From Arabiibacter massiliensis (GTDB lineage Bacteria; Actinomycetota; Coriobacteriia; Coriobacteriales; Eggerthellaceae): a stretch of 64,000 nucleotides of DNA. Location: assembly GCF_900169505.1 (NCBI RefSeq), contig NZ_LT827021.1, forward strand, positions 2,573,400-2,637,399, read 5' to 3'. The notes beneath the pieces were generated by a model that ran no database searches, had not been told where the DNA came from, and saw only the letters and a list, made by a program, of their open reading frames with translations. The first letter of the stretch is position 1. Each line of letters opens with the position of its first letter. Below are positions 26,708 to 34,838 of this stretch, piece by piece. The translations under genes were made by a program, and so were the position numbers.

Positions 26708-28144
26708 ATGGAAACTTCCGCCGAAAAGCCCGCGCTCCGCTCCCTCGTCTCGCTCGCCTGGGCGCGCTGCACGGTGGCCCTCGCCGCCGAGGTGTTCGGC
26801 ACCTGGCTGGTGAACGCGCGGCTCTACCCGCTGTACAACGACGTGCTGCCCGCCGCGCGCGACGCGTCGTCGCTGATCGGCGTGGCGGTGCTCGTGATTC
26901 TGGCCGTCTGGGCGCTGCGCCGCCCGAAGGACTTCAACGAGCAGCTGCTCACCACGGCGAGCATGGTGGGGTTCGCCCTGTCGTTCGGCATCATCCTGCT
27001 CGGCATCTTCCAGCAGCAGCCGCTCGTGCTCTTGGCCGGCTCGCTGCTCCGCTCGGTGTCCACGCGCTGGTTCGTCGTGCTCACCGGCATCTCGCTCTGC
27101 AAGCTGAGCGGGCGCTCGTGCATGCTGTGCGTGGCCTCGGCGCTCGTGCTGAGCTACGCGCTGCGCATCCCGTTCGGGGCCGTCGACGACACCGTGGGCC
27201 TCATCGCGGTGGCCGTGCTGCCGTTCTTGGCGTATGCGGCGTGCCGCCCGCTCGCGCTCGACATGCTGGGCGTCATGCGCGCGAGCGTGCCGCCGGTGGA
27301 GGCGTCCGTCACGCACCCGGCGTCGTACCTGCCGTTCGCGCACGGGCTGTTCATCTCCATCTTCGTGTTCCGCATCGCTTACGGGTTCGCGCTCACGTTC
27401 GGCTCGGTGGACGGCAACCCCCAGCAGACGTTCTGGTCCGTGGTGCCCCTCGCGTTCGTGTTCGCCATGGTGTTCGCGCCCCGGCTGCCGAAGGCCGACG
27501 CGCTCTACGGGGCGGCGGCGCTGTTCGTAGTGGCGGGCTTCCTGTCGGCCACGGTGCTCTCGGCGGCCGGGGCGTCCATCGGCGCGCTGGCGAACGGCCT
27601 GTTGTACGCGGGCAGCGAGTGCTTCGACGCGCTCATGTGGTTCGCGCTCGCCTCCATCGGCGCGCGCAACAAGGCCAACGCGCTGGCGGTGTTCGCCTGG
27701 GGAAAGGCGTCGTCGTCGGCGGGCCTGCTTTTGGGCGCCACCATCGGGCACGGGGTGAACGCGACGCCCGACCCCTTCGTCGTGGCCGTGGCGCTGGCTA
27801 TCGTCTTGTTCCTGTTCGTGGGCGTGAACCTGACGGCGCTCAAGAACTTCAGCTTCCAGGCCACCATCGACGGCGTGGAGGAGCCGCCTGCCGTGGCGGC
27901 GGCCCCCGCGTCGGCCGGCCTGCAAGAGCAGAGCGCGGCCCTGGCGAAGCGCTGCCGCCTCACGCCGCGCGAGACGGAGCTCTTGGAGCTTCTGGCGCAC
28001 GGCCGCAACGGCCCCTTCATCCAGGAGAAGCTCGTGCTGTCGCGCAACACGGTGAAGACGCACGTGGCCAACATCTACGCAAAGCTGGACGTCCATTCCC
28101 AGCAGGAGCTCATCGACCTCGTGCAGCAGGAGCCGCCGGCCTAG
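26708..28144 (+). CDS. membrane-embedded LuxR-family transcriptional regulator
   Basis: This 478-aa protein has about twelve hydrophobic segments over residues 10-385, arranged like an MFS transporter. A cytoplasmic linker (Ala/Pro/Glu) and a C-terminal LuxR HTH follow (LTPRETELLELLAHGRNGPFIQEKLVLSRNTVKTHVANIYAKLDVHSQQELIDLV). Such membrane LuxR proteins are abundant in Eggerthella relatives and control adjacent respiratory or dehydroxylase genes; the sensing part probably binds the substrate. It is divergent from the flavoprotein gene 24747-26504, its likely target. It ends in a CTAG that also serves as the stop of the convergent MFS gene. Confidence 0.88.
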   Translation: METSAEKPALRSLVSLAWARCTVALAAEVFGTWLVNARLYPLYNDVLPAARDASSLIGVAVLVILAVWALRRPKDFNEQLLTTASMVGFALSFGIILLGIFQQQPLVLLAGSLLRSVSTRWFVVLTGISLCKLSGRSCMLCVASALVLSYALRIPFGAVDDTVGLIAVAVLPFLAYAACRPLALDMLGVMRASVPPVEASVTHPASYLPFAHGLFISIFVFRIAYGFALTFGSVDGNPQQTFWSVVPLAFVFAMVFAPRLPKADALYGAAALFVVAGFLSATVLSAAGASIGALANGLLYAGSECFDALMWFALASIGARNKANALAVFAWGKASSSAGLLLGATIGHGVNATPDPFVVAVALAIVLFLFVGVNLTALKNFSFQATIDGVEEPPAVAAAPASAGLQEQSAALAKRCRLTPRETELLELLAHGRNGPFIQEKLVLSRNTVKTHVANIYAKLDVHSQQELIDLVQQEPPA

Positions 28145-29406
28145 CGCCTCTCGGCCTCGGCCAGCTGCCGGCGCATGGCCCCGCGCCTACGGCTGACGAA
28201 GAGGTAGGCGGCCAGCGCGACGGCGGCCACGCCCGCCATGGCGGTGAACAGGCCCGCGTAGCCCCATAGCGGCTGCACCAGGCCCAACAGCAGCGGCCCC
28301 ACGCCCACGCCCGTGTCCAGCAGGATGTAGAACGTCGAGTTCGCCAGGCTCAGCCGGTCGTCGGGGGCGATGCGCACGGCCAGCGCCAGCCCGCTCGCCT
28401 GCACGGTGCCCACGCCGAAGCCCAGCAGCGCCGCCGAGATGAGCATGGCGGGCGGCCGGTGCACCGTGGCCAGCAGCGCCATTCCGCAGATGAACGCCAC
28501 GAACGCCGGGATCATGACCACGCGGTCGCCCTTGCGGTCGAAGAGCTTGCCCGTGAACGGCCGCGTGACGAACGTGGCGATGGCGTACACGACGAAGAAC
28601 ACGCTCGCAGGGGCCTCCAGCCCGCGCTCGGCCGCGAACGGCGTGAGGAACGTGAGCAGGCTCGAGTAGCAGAAGAACAAGAGCGCGCACACGATGCCGA
28701 TGGGAATGACGCTGCGCTCCAGGTAGGACCCGAGGCGAGGGCGCGGCACACGGAAGCCGCCGGCGCGCTCGTCCCGTTCGGCCCGGGCGATGCCGCGCGC
28801 CTTCGCATCCACGGTCGCGCGCGGGGCGGCCGGTTTCGGCACGCGCAGGGCGGCCGCCGCCAAAAGGCCGAGCGCCGCCACGCCCGCCGCCACGGTGAAC
28901 AGCACGAAGAACCCGGCGTTATGCGTGAGGAACATCCCGAGGAAGGGGCCGACGGCAGCGCCGAGCGTGACCGACAGCATGTAGTATCCCACGCCCTCGC
29001 CCTTGCGGCTGTCGGGCACAAGGGCCGTGACGATGGTGCCGATGGTGGTGGAACACGCGCCGTAGGCGATGCCGTGCGCGAGGCGCAGAGCGAACAGGGC
29101 GGCGATCCCCAGGTTGGCCAGGTAGAGCACCGAGAACGCCACCTCGAACACGGCACCGGCCACCAGCAGGCGCTTGCGGCCGATGCGGTCCATGAGGCCG
29201 CCGGCGAGGAAGCGCGCCACGAGCGCCCCGATGATGAAGATGCTCGCCGCGAGGCCCGCCACCGAGGGAGGCGCGCCGTAGGTTTTCATGGCGAAGTCGG
29301 CCACTACCACCATGAGCCCGTAATAATTCACCATGAGCAGGAAGTTCACGGCCGTGCCGAGCGTGAAGTCCTTCGTCCAGAGTTTCGCCTTCGCTTGCGC
29401 AGACAT
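28141..29406 (-). CDS. MFS transporter
   Basis: This 421-aa protein has twelve predicted spans in two halves separated by a cytoplasmic loop (APRATVDAKARGIARAERDERAG). MFS motif A is visible between spans 2 and 3 (GGLMDRIGRKRLLVAG) and a second copy follows in the C-half (TGKLFDRKGDRVVMIP). The topology fits a drug or metabolite efflux permease; substrate unknown. The start codon follows the uspA stop by one base, so the two genes are coupled. The C-terminus (FVSRRRGAMRRQL) is positively charged, as expected for a cytoplasmic end. Confidence 0.88.
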   Translation of the reverse strand: MSAQAKAKLWTKDFTLGTAVNFLLMVNYYGLMVVVADFAMKTYGAPPSVAGLAASIFIIGALVARFLAGGLMDRIGRKRLLVAGAVFEVAFSVLYLANLGIAALFALRLAHGIAYGACSTTIGTIVTALVPDSRKGEGVGYYMLSVTLGAAVGPFLGMFLTHNAGFFVLFTVAAGVAALGLLAAAALRVPKPAAPRATVDAKARGIARAERDERAGGFRVPRPRLGSYLERSVIPIGIVCALLFFCYSSLLTFLTPFAAERGLEAPASVFFVVYAIATFVTRPFTGKLFDRKGDRVVMIPAFVAFICGMALLATVHRPPAMLISAALLGFGVGTVQASGLALAVRIAPDDRLSLANSTFYILLDTGVGVGPLLLGLVQPLWGYAGLFTAMAGVAAVALAAYLFVSRRRGAMRRQLAEAERR

Positions 29407-29407
29407 G

Positions 29408-29851
29408 CTAGGCCATCGCCTCGGATCCCTGTTCGCGCGGCGCGTCCTTCGCGATGAGCACGGCGATGGGGGAGCCCTGCACCACCGCGTAGCTCACGCT
29501 GCCGAGGAAGCCCTTGACGCCGCCCTGCCCGCGGCTGCCCATGACGATGAGGTCGCATCCCTCGTCGCGCGCGCACTTGAGCAGCAAGTCGGCGGGGGAG
29601 GTGCCCTTCAGCAGGTGGGCGTGCGCCTTGTTCGGCACCTCATCGGAGAGGGCCTCCAGTTCGGCGAGCACTCTGTTCGCCTCGTCGAAGATGACGGACT
29701 CCGCGCCGGTGCCCATGCCGTAGAGCTTCACGACGTGGACGAACACGAGCTCGATGCCCTCGTCCTGCGCCCCGATGGCGCGGGCGAGCTCGAGCGCCCT
29801 GCGCGAAGGGGCCGACCCGTCGTAGGCGACGAGCATTTTCGAGCACCACAT
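29408..29851 (-). CDS. universal stress protein (UspA family)
   Basis: This 147-aa UspA-fold protein has an N-terminal MLVAYDGSAPSRRALELA and the C-terminal nucleotide-binding signature DLIVMGSRGQGGVKGFLGSVSYAVVQGSPIAVLI, which fits the G-x2-G-x9-G(S/T) ATP-binding consensus. It is cytoplasmic and stress-responsive in other bacteria. A TACAAT hexamer on the minus strand (29891-29896) is the probable -10. It is first gene of a two-gene operon with the MFS transporter. ATG 29836 (MLVAYDG) is an alternative start. Confidence 0.9.
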   Translation of the reverse strand: MWCSKMLVAYDGSAPSRRALELARAIGAQDEGIELVFVHVVKLYGMGTGAESVIFDEANRVLAELEALSDEVPNKAHAHLLKGTSPADLLLKCARDEGCDLIVMGSRGQGGVKGFLGSVSYAVVQGSPIAVLIAKDAPREQGSEAMA

Positions 29852-30033
29852 GATGCAACCTGCCTTTCCCCGGTGTGATGGTGTTCTTTAATTGTACTGC
29901 GATCTGCGCCGATCGGAGGTTACGTTCTTGCTGCGCCTGGCAATCGCCGCGAGGGGCGCACGAATCGCACGGGAAACGTCTCCCAATGCGCAAAAGCGAA
30001 TCGGATGAATCGGGCGCGCGTCGACAATAATCA

Positions 30034-30062
30034 TTGACCGGCCATCCGCGCGCGGCTAAAAT
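30034..30062 (+). promoter_or_regulatory. tRNA-Lys promoter
   Basis: TTGACC (30034-30039), 17-base spacer, TAAAAT (30057-30062), 24 bases before the tRNA. Confidence 0.8.
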
Positions 30063-30086
30063 GAATGCTTGCGCATCAAACGACGT

Positions 30087-30162
30087 GGGCCGTTAGCTCA
30101 GCTGGTAGAGCAGGGGACTTTTAATCCCAAGGTCGCGGGTTCGACTCCCTCACGGCCCACCA
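30087..30162 (+). tRNA. tRNA-Lys (anticodon TTT)
   Basis: 76 nt with acceptor stem GGGCCGT/ACGGCCC, D-loop AGCTGGTA, anticodon loop CTTTTAA (anticodon TTT), T-arm GCGGGTTCGACTCCC and an encoded CCA end. The closing pair of the anticodon stem is a G-A mismatch. Confidence 0.97.
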
Positions 30163-30171
30163 CGAAAGCAC

Positions 30172-30203
30172 AGGCCGGGACAGCACACGCTGCCCGGCCT
30201 TTT
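30172..30203 (+). terminator. intrinsic terminator after tRNA-Lys
   Basis: AGGCCGGG...CCCGGCCT stem extended internally by CAGC/GCTG and followed by TTTT; rho-independent. Confidence 0.85.
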
Positions 30204-30330
30204 CTACGGTGCCGGACGCTCGTCGCTCCATTCCCATCAAATCGCAAGACTTTACAGAAACGTCACCTGCGCATCGAACTCGCCCGGTTATACTCAAGGG
30301 ACAAAGTCAGATCCGAGGGAAGGGACGGAT

Positions 30331-30801
30331 ATGATCGGTTTCAAGAAAATAGCGCTGTTGAGCTGCGGAGTCGCTTTGACTGCCGCGCTTGCCGGATGCG
30401 CATCGGAAGCGCCCGAGCCGCAAGCGGGCGGCGAGGGCCAGCCCGCTGCCCAGGAGCAGGAGCAGAAGCAGCCGCTCGACCTCACCGGCAGCTGGGAGCA
30501 GTCGAACAAGAACTCCGAGGACAGCTACCATGTGGCCACTATCGAGGACGGCGTCATCACCGTGGATTGGGTGACCGACGGCGGCAAGACGACGTCGATT
30601 TACTGGGTGGGCACCTACGAGGCGCCGACCGAGGCGACCGAGAGCTACGCATGGGACTCCGTGAACGACCACGAGCAGACCGACGGCGCGCTTCTGGCCT
30701 CGTCCGACGACACCAAGACGTTCACTTACGAGAAAGGCGTGCTCAGCTATGAGCTCAGCGCTTTGGGGACCACCACCACAGTGGAGATGCAGAAGAAGTA
30801 G
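30331..30801 (+). CDS. small secreted lipoprotein of unknown function
   Basis: This 156-aa protein has a Sec signal peptide (FKKIALLSCGVALTAALAG) ending in lipobox LAGC and a Gln/Glu/Ala-rich linker (residues 30-50). A compact domain follows (LDLTGSWEQSNKNSEDSYHVATIEDG...TTSIYWVGTYEAP...) with the alternating pattern of a beta-sandwich or lipocalin-like fold. I do not recognise the family. GGAAGGGACGG precedes ATG 30331; TATACT at 30289-30294 is the likely -10. It is monocistronic between two tRNA genes. Confidence 0.75.
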   Translation: MIGFKKIALLSCGVALTAALAGCASEAPEPQAGGEGQPAAQEQEQKQPLDLTGSWEQSNKNSEDSYHVATIEDGVITVDWVTDGGKTTSIYWVGTYEAPTEATESYAWDSVNDHEQTDGALLASSDDTKTFTYEKGVLSYELSALGTTTTVEMQKK

Positions 30802-30823
30802 GCGGAGCGCCGGCATCTTCTCA

Positions 30824-30852
30824 TTGCCAACACCTGGGTTTCCGGGTAAAAT
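30824..30852 (+). promoter_or_regulatory. tRNA-Gln promoter
   Basis: TTGCCA (30824-30829), 17-base spacer, TAAAAT (30847-30852), about 50 bases upstream of the tRNA. Confidence 0.75.
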
Positions 30853-30903
30853 CGGTGGGCGCGTCGCGGGCTGAGGGATGCCCGGCGCGCCCACCTTCGT
30901 GAC

Positions 30904-30977
30904 TGGGCCATCGTCCAACGGCAGGACTCTGGTTTTTGGTACCAGCTATCCAGGTTCGAATCCTGGTGGCCCAGCCA
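30904..30977 (+). tRNA. tRNA-Gln (anticodon TTG)
   Basis: 74 nt with acceptor stem TGGGCCA/TGGCCCA, anticodon stem CTGGT/ACCAG with loop TTTTGGT (anticodon TTG), T-arm CCAGGTTCGAATCCTGG and encoded CCA. The phage-tail locus ends only 12 bases after it, on the opposite strand. Confidence 0.97.
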
Positions 30978-30989
30978 ATTCTTCTTTTC

Positions 30990-31970
30990 CTACACCCGCA
31001 CGAGACGCGCGCGGAAGGCGCTGATGGCACCGCCGTTGCCGGCGAAGTCGTCTCCGTAGCCGGACGTGTCCGCAAGGTCGATCATCGGTGCGAAGAAACC
31101 TCCGCCCACGTTTGCCACGGCGTACTCGATGCCGAGCCAGCCGGTGGCCGCAGGGTTCTGCGTCTCGTAGTAGCAGCGCACGCCGGTGATGGGGGAGCCG
31201 TCCCCTGCGCAGCCCCGCTCCAGGTCGTCGATGTCGTAGCCCCGCACCGGCGGCAGCCATCCGCTCGCCTGCGTGCGGGCCTGGTACCACCCGGGCATGT
31301 CCACCGCGAGGTACACCATCGGCGAGCCGTCGCCGGCGTAATCGTCGTCCGAGCCGCCGGAGTCCCAATGGTTCACCATCTCGGCCAGCCAGCCGTTCGC
31401 CTGCGAGCAGGCGCGATAACGCAGGTCGGGAACGGTGGCGCTCGTCGTGCCCGCTGTCGGCGAACCACCCTCGCCCACGTAGCGCAGGATGCCGTCCCAG
31501 GGGTAGTCGTAGTAGGCGCGCACGTTCGACTCGCGGCCGGTCTGGTCGCCCTCGCGCCCGCCCACGATGCCGCCGTTCTCGTTGATCGAAAACTGCATGA
31601 GCACATCGGGCACGGCCGTGCGGCACATGGCCGTGTGGCTGCGCTCATTGAGGTACACGTCCCCGCGCTGGGCGACGTAGCTCATCGGCATCCAGGCGAA
31701 GTTGCCGGCTGCGCACATGCGCTCGCGCATGTTGCCCGTGTAGGTGGCACCGCCGCAGTCGACGCCGGCGGCCTCGTAGGCGCTGATCACGCCCGACGAG
31801 CAGTCGCGGTCGCCGCCGGCGAAGGCGTAGCGCACCCCGTCGACTTCGATGGACTCCACCGCTGCGTTGCCCCAACGGTTCGATCCTTGGGTGTAGCCGT
31901 GCCCGCCGTTGCCGTCGTGGGCGACGAGGTGCTCCATGATACGCGTGGCCACTTCGTTCGGCGCGGCCAT
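30990..31970 (-). CDS. phage-type endolysin (cysteine peptidoglycan hydrolase)
   Basis: This 326-aa protein has an N-terminal catalytic domain of the NlpC/P60-like Amidase_5 type: GGDRDCSSGVISAYEAAG supplies the nucleophile Cys and RGDVYLNERSHTAMC the His. The C-terminal half (from about residue 170) has three related segments with YAGDGSPMVYLAV, GCAGDGSPITGV and DFAGNGGAISAF plus GWL motifs, likely a repeated wall-binding domain. ATG 31970 is preferred (GGAGG six bases away); ATG 31973 is also possible. The stop is 12 bases from tRNA-Gln. It should cleave wall peptides for release. Confidence 0.8.
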   Translation of the reverse strand: MAAPNEVATRIMEHLVAHDGNGGHGYTQGSNRWGNAAVESIEVDGVRYAFAGGDRDCSSGVISAYEAAGVDCGGATYTGNMRERMCAAGNFAWMPMSYVAQRGDVYLNERSHTAMCRTAVPDVLMQFSINENGGIVGGREGDQTGRESNVRAYYDYPWDGILRYVGEGGSPTAGTTSATVPDLRYRACSQANGWLAEMVNHWDSGGSDDDYAGDGSPMVYLAVDMPGWYQARTQASGWLPPVRGYDIDDLERGCAGDGSPITGVRCYYETQNPAATGWLGIEYAVANVGGGFFAPMIDLADTSGYGDDFAGNGGAISAFRARLVRV

Positions 31971-32206
31971 CATTCGCCTCCCTTCGCGAGCGACGGAAGG
32001 CTCGACCCGCGGTCGACTTCGGGAATGCCGGCCACGCTCGTCAGCAACGAGACGACGGCCGCCAACACCGCGCCCGAGGCGGCCAGCGCCCAGTCGACCT
32101 GGCCGAGGGCCGTCGAGGCGCCGATCACGCCGATAGCTGCCTGAGCTGCGGTTTTCGCAGCGCGTACGGCTGCGGCGCGCAGCCACTGTTTCAGGTTGTC
32201 GTTCAT
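31970..32206 (-). CDS. phage holin (r1t type)
   Basis: This 78-aa protein has an amphipathic start (LKQWLRAAAVRAAKTAAQAAIGVIG), a second hydrophobic segment (WALAASGAVLAAVVSLLTSVAGIP) and a short charged tail (EVDRGSSLPSLAKGG). This matches the r1t-like holin pattern (RAxKTxAQ... LLTSxxGxPE). It should form lesions that let the endolysin through. Its TGA overlaps the endolysin ATG, a standard lysis cassette. Confidence 0.8.
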   Translation of the reverse strand: MNDNLKQWLRAAAVRAAKTAAQAAIGVIGASTALGQVDWALAASGAVLAAVVSLLTSVAGIPEVDRGSSLPSLAKGGE

Positions 32207-32215
32207 GTGAGCTCC

Positions 32216-32494
32216 TTAAAGTCCGAAATGGGCGAACATGATCCCGGCAGCGGCGCCGAGCGCAGCGGTCAACGCGTAATTCGCGACCGTCTCCCAGCGC
32301 CGTGCCGGAACCGATTCGAGCGCGGCCAGCCGCGCGTCGTGGTCGTCGAGCTTCTCGTCGTACTTGTCCACGAGCACGGTGATGCGCTCGGTGAACTTGG
32401 AAAGCTCCTTGCAGTCCTCCTCAAGCTCGAGCACCCGTGCATCGAGCCGTCCGAGATGCTGGCTGTGAGCTAGACGTTCCGTGCAGGGGTCCAT
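32216..32494 (-). CDS. XhlA-like membrane protein of the lysis module
   Basis: This 92-aa protein has a long N-terminal coiled coil (ARVLELEEDCKELSKFTERITVLVDKYDEKLDDHDARLAALE) followed by one C-terminal membrane span (YALTAALGAAAGIMFAHF). This is the arrangement of XhlA/haemolysin-type holin accessory proteins, which sit next to holin and lysin genes in phages and defective prophages. It starts downstream of the tip-protein genes and ends nine bases before the holin start. Confidence 0.65.
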   Translation of the reverse strand: MDPCTERLAHSQHLGRLDARVLELEEDCKELSKFTERITVLVDKYDEKLDDHDARLAALESVPARRWETVANYALTAALGAAAGIMFAHFGL

Positions 32495-32537
32495 AGGCGA
32501 TCATCCCCCTTCTTGATTGTGTGGGCGTTTCATCGAG

Positions 32538-33146
32538 TCAGGCAACCCTCCTCCACATGTGCACGACGGTGTAGGGCGGCATGTTGTTGTGTGGCTGGCT
32601 GCCTCCGTTGTAGCGCACCGACGAATCCTCTTCAGTGGTTGGCGGATCGGAAGCGATACCCCGATACGATGCAACCTGAAAGTCTCCGCTGTTTGGCACC
32701 CTCCAATACCCGATGAGCGCGTGAGCATGGCTGGGCATCTCTGCTTTCGTCAGCGTATGCTCCTCTTCGCCGCCTGCATCGCCGATGTCCCGCTTTCCGC
32801 TTGCCAGGAGCATGCGGTCATGCAGCTTTTCCCACCTTGTCCCCGGCCAGCGATCGTGGGGATCGTCGTTGGAGAACGTGATCCAAATGTCGTCCATATA
32901 CACAGGGCAAGGGCTGTCTCCGCCGATCGCCGAGATGGCGAGCCACGTTGTGCCGCATACTGCGAGCACCACTCTGCTTCCAGGGGCGGGATGGCAGCAG
33001 CGTACGGCGGGCACCGCTGCGGCCTCCCCGTCGGGCACGGCCATCAAGGTGTCGCGTTCGATTGACTCGACCGTCCCGAAGCGCAGCCGGCACGAATCGG
33101 CATCGCCTTGGAGGGCGAAAAGCCTGGCAATTTCAAATGCGTCCAT
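32538..33146 (-). CDS. tail tip protein with Gp10/collar-like C-terminal domain
   Basis: This 202-aa protein has two parts. Residues 1-77 (MDAFEIARLFALQ...VPAVRCCHP...WLAISAIGG) closely match residues 2-78 of the neighbouring protein (33164-33772). Residues 95-202 resemble baseplate Gp10/tail-collar domains: RWEKLHDRMLLASG, EHTLTKAEMPSHAHA and GGSQPHNNMPPYTVVHMW. Such domains sit at the tip of tails and may bind receptors or metal ions. A domain swap on a shared attachment module is the simplest explanation. Confidence 0.7.
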   Translation of the reverse strand: MDAFEIARLFALQGDADSCRLRFGTVESIERDTLMAVPDGEAAAVPAVRCCHPAPGSRVVLAVCGTTWLAISAIGGDSPCPVYMDDIWITFSNDDPHDRWPGTRWEKLHDRMLLASGKRDIGDAGGEEEHTLTKAEMPSHAHALIGYWRVPNSGDFQVASYRGIASDPPTTEEDSSVRYNGGSQPHNNMPPYTVVHMWRRVA

Positions 33147-33163
33147 AACAACGCTCCTGTCAG

Positions 33164-33772
33164 TTACACGACGTACGAAACCGAGAAGTTCCAGTAAGTT
33201 CGATTTGAGCCGACCGCGTACATGCGAATGAGACCGTCGGGCTCGATGTACGATGACTGCCCTGCCGGGTCGCCTCCCATGAAATTGAACGTGAAAGGCA
33301 CGGTGTAACTCGGCCTGAATTCCTCGTCGAGCCTTGTCACCTCGTGGTAGGTGCTTTCTCCCACGTTGTAGTAGTTGCCCGATACCCCTGTCACCGTAAC
33401 GGTTCTGCCGACGCGCCTTGCTTTGATGTCGATCTTAGAGTTGGCGGTGTTCACGTAATATATATTCACCCAGCCGGTGTCGTGCTCGAGCTCTGCAACC
33501 CTCGCTTGCAAGCGCGACAGCTCGCTTGTGTCCACATGATCGCCGCCCACTGCGGCCACGGCGAGCCACTCAGAGGCGTCGGCCACGACCACCACGCGAT
33601 CGCCGACGGCGGGATGGCAGCACCTCACGGCGGGCACGGCGACGGCCTCTCCGTCGGGCACCACCAAAAGCGCCTCCTCGCCCATCGACGCCACGACGCC
33701 GAAGCGCAGCCGCACGGGGTTCGCCGGATCCTGGTTCGCCACGAGCTTTGCGATTTCATACGCGTCCATCAA
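33164..33772 (-). CDS. tail tip protein with shared N-terminal module
   Basis: This 202-aa protein has an N-terminal module (MDAYEIAKLVANQ...VPAVRCCHP...WLAVAAVGG) paralogous to the one at 32538-33146, probably the tail attachment. It is followed by a short coiled coil (SELSRLQARVAELEHD) and a beta-rich C-terminal domain (WVNIYYVNTANSKIDIKARRVGRTVTVTG...YWNFSVSYVV) typical of phage receptor-binding tips. The trimeric coiled coil suggests a homotrimer. It directly follows the hub gene. Confidence 0.6.
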   Translation of the reverse strand: MMDAYEIAKLVANQDPANPVRLRFGVVASMGEEALLVVPDGEAVAVPAVRCCHPAVGDRVVVVADASEWLAVAAVGGDHVDTSELSRLQARVAELEHDTGWVNIYYVNTANSKIDIKARRVGRTVTVTGVSGNYYNVGESTYHEVTRLDEEFRPSYTVPFTFNFMGGDPAGQSSYIEPDGLIRMYAVGSNRTYWNFSVSYVV

Positions 33773-33773
33773 T

Positions 33774-34838
33774 CTACCTCCTTGCGAAACGGAGAAACCG
33801 GGTGGTGCATTCCATGCCGGGGCGCAGCTTCATGGTCTGCCGCACCGCCATCAGGTCGTCGCGCGCGATGCCCGCCTTGCGGTAGGCGAAGTCGCACACG
33901 GCCCCCATCTCGAAGGGCAGAAACGCATGCGTCACTTCGAAGCCCTCGACGGCGGCCGTCTTGGCGGCAAGCAGCGACCGCGCCTTCGCGTGGAGCGCGG
34001 CAAGGTCGGCGGCGTCCGACACCGTCTCCTTGCGCACGATGCGGCGGCCGCGCGACACGGTGGAGAACGCGCTCGCCGGATCGTCGTTCACCGCGGTGGC
34101 CGAAAGCGGCTCGCCCGAGGCGTTGCTGCGCGTCACCGTCACCACGTTCGGCACGTCGAAGGCGTCGTACTCGCGGACGACGCCGCTGCGGTACACGCAG
34201 GCGCCCTCGTCGTCGTGCAGCACGACGGTGGGCGACTTCGCGGCGGGATCCACGTAAGGCGCAAGCAGCACGTTTCCGTAGCCGTCGCACCCGGCGCTCT
34301 CGAATCCGGCCAGGTCGAGCAGCCAGTTCACCACGTCGAGCTTGCTGGCGTCCCGCTCGTCGAACACCGCGTCGGCGCTCAGGACGGCCGCGGAGGGGGA
34401 GGCCACCGCCGGCAGCCCCGCCCCGCGCACGATGTCCGCGGCCCGCGCCACCGCGTTCGTGCCCGCGGGCAGGACGAGCGGCGCCTCGAAGGCGTCCTCC
34501 TCAAGCACGTGCAGCACGCTGTAGAGGTCGGCCGTCCCCTCCTCGACCGAGCCGCGGAAGGTGCTCGACGGCGTCGAGACCAGATACGTGCCGTGCGCGA
34601 TGGTCGCCCGCTCGCCCGTGGCCGGGTCGAGGCTGTCGGAGTACACGCGCACCAGGTCGTTGCCCGCGGCGGGAGCCAGCACGTAGTCGAGCGACCCGGA
34701 CGCCTTGAGGGCCGTCTGCCCGTTGCGCTCGAGCGTGCCGCCGGTGATGCCGGCGACCTCCTCCAGCTCGCGCCACGTGGCGAGCGACACGCGCACGAAG
34801 CGGAACGAATCCACCCGCCCGCTACAGAACCAATCCAT
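33774..34838 (-). CDS. phage tail hub / tail-associated structural protein
   Basis: This 354-aa protein begins with RVDSFRFVRVSLATWRELEEVAGITGGTLERNGQTALKASGSL. It contains YVLAPAAGNDLVRVY and later DVPNVVTVTRSN, the pattern of N-terminal hub (Tal/gp27-like) domains of siphophage tails, without the lytic C-terminal domain of Tal. It starts 17 bases inside the end of the FN3-protein gene. It likely caps the tail tube and carries the two tip proteins encoded next. Confidence 0.6.
   Translation of the reverse strand: MDWFCSGRVDSFRFVRVSLATWRELEEVAGITGGTLERNGQTALKASGSLDYVLAPAAGNDLVRVYSDSLDPATGERATIAHGTYLVSTPSSTFRGSVEEGTADLYSVLHVLEEDAFEAPLVLPAGTNAVARAADIVRGAGLPAVASPSAAVLSADAVFDERDASKLDVVNWLLDLAGFESAGCDGYGNVLLAPYVDPAAKSPTVVLHDDEGACVYRSGVVREYDAFDVPNVVTVTRSNASGEPLSATAVNDDPASAFSTVSRGRRIVRKETVSDAADLAALHAKARSLLAAKTAAVEGFEVTHAFLPFEMGAVCDFAYRKAGIARDDLMAVRQTMKLRPGMECTTRFLRFARR

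Noticed and set aside
32501..32728. 75-aa minus-strand ORF in front of the XhlA-like gene
   Set aside because: It overlaps the 3' end of the tip-protein gene in another frame and contains many rare Cys/His/Pro; no domain.
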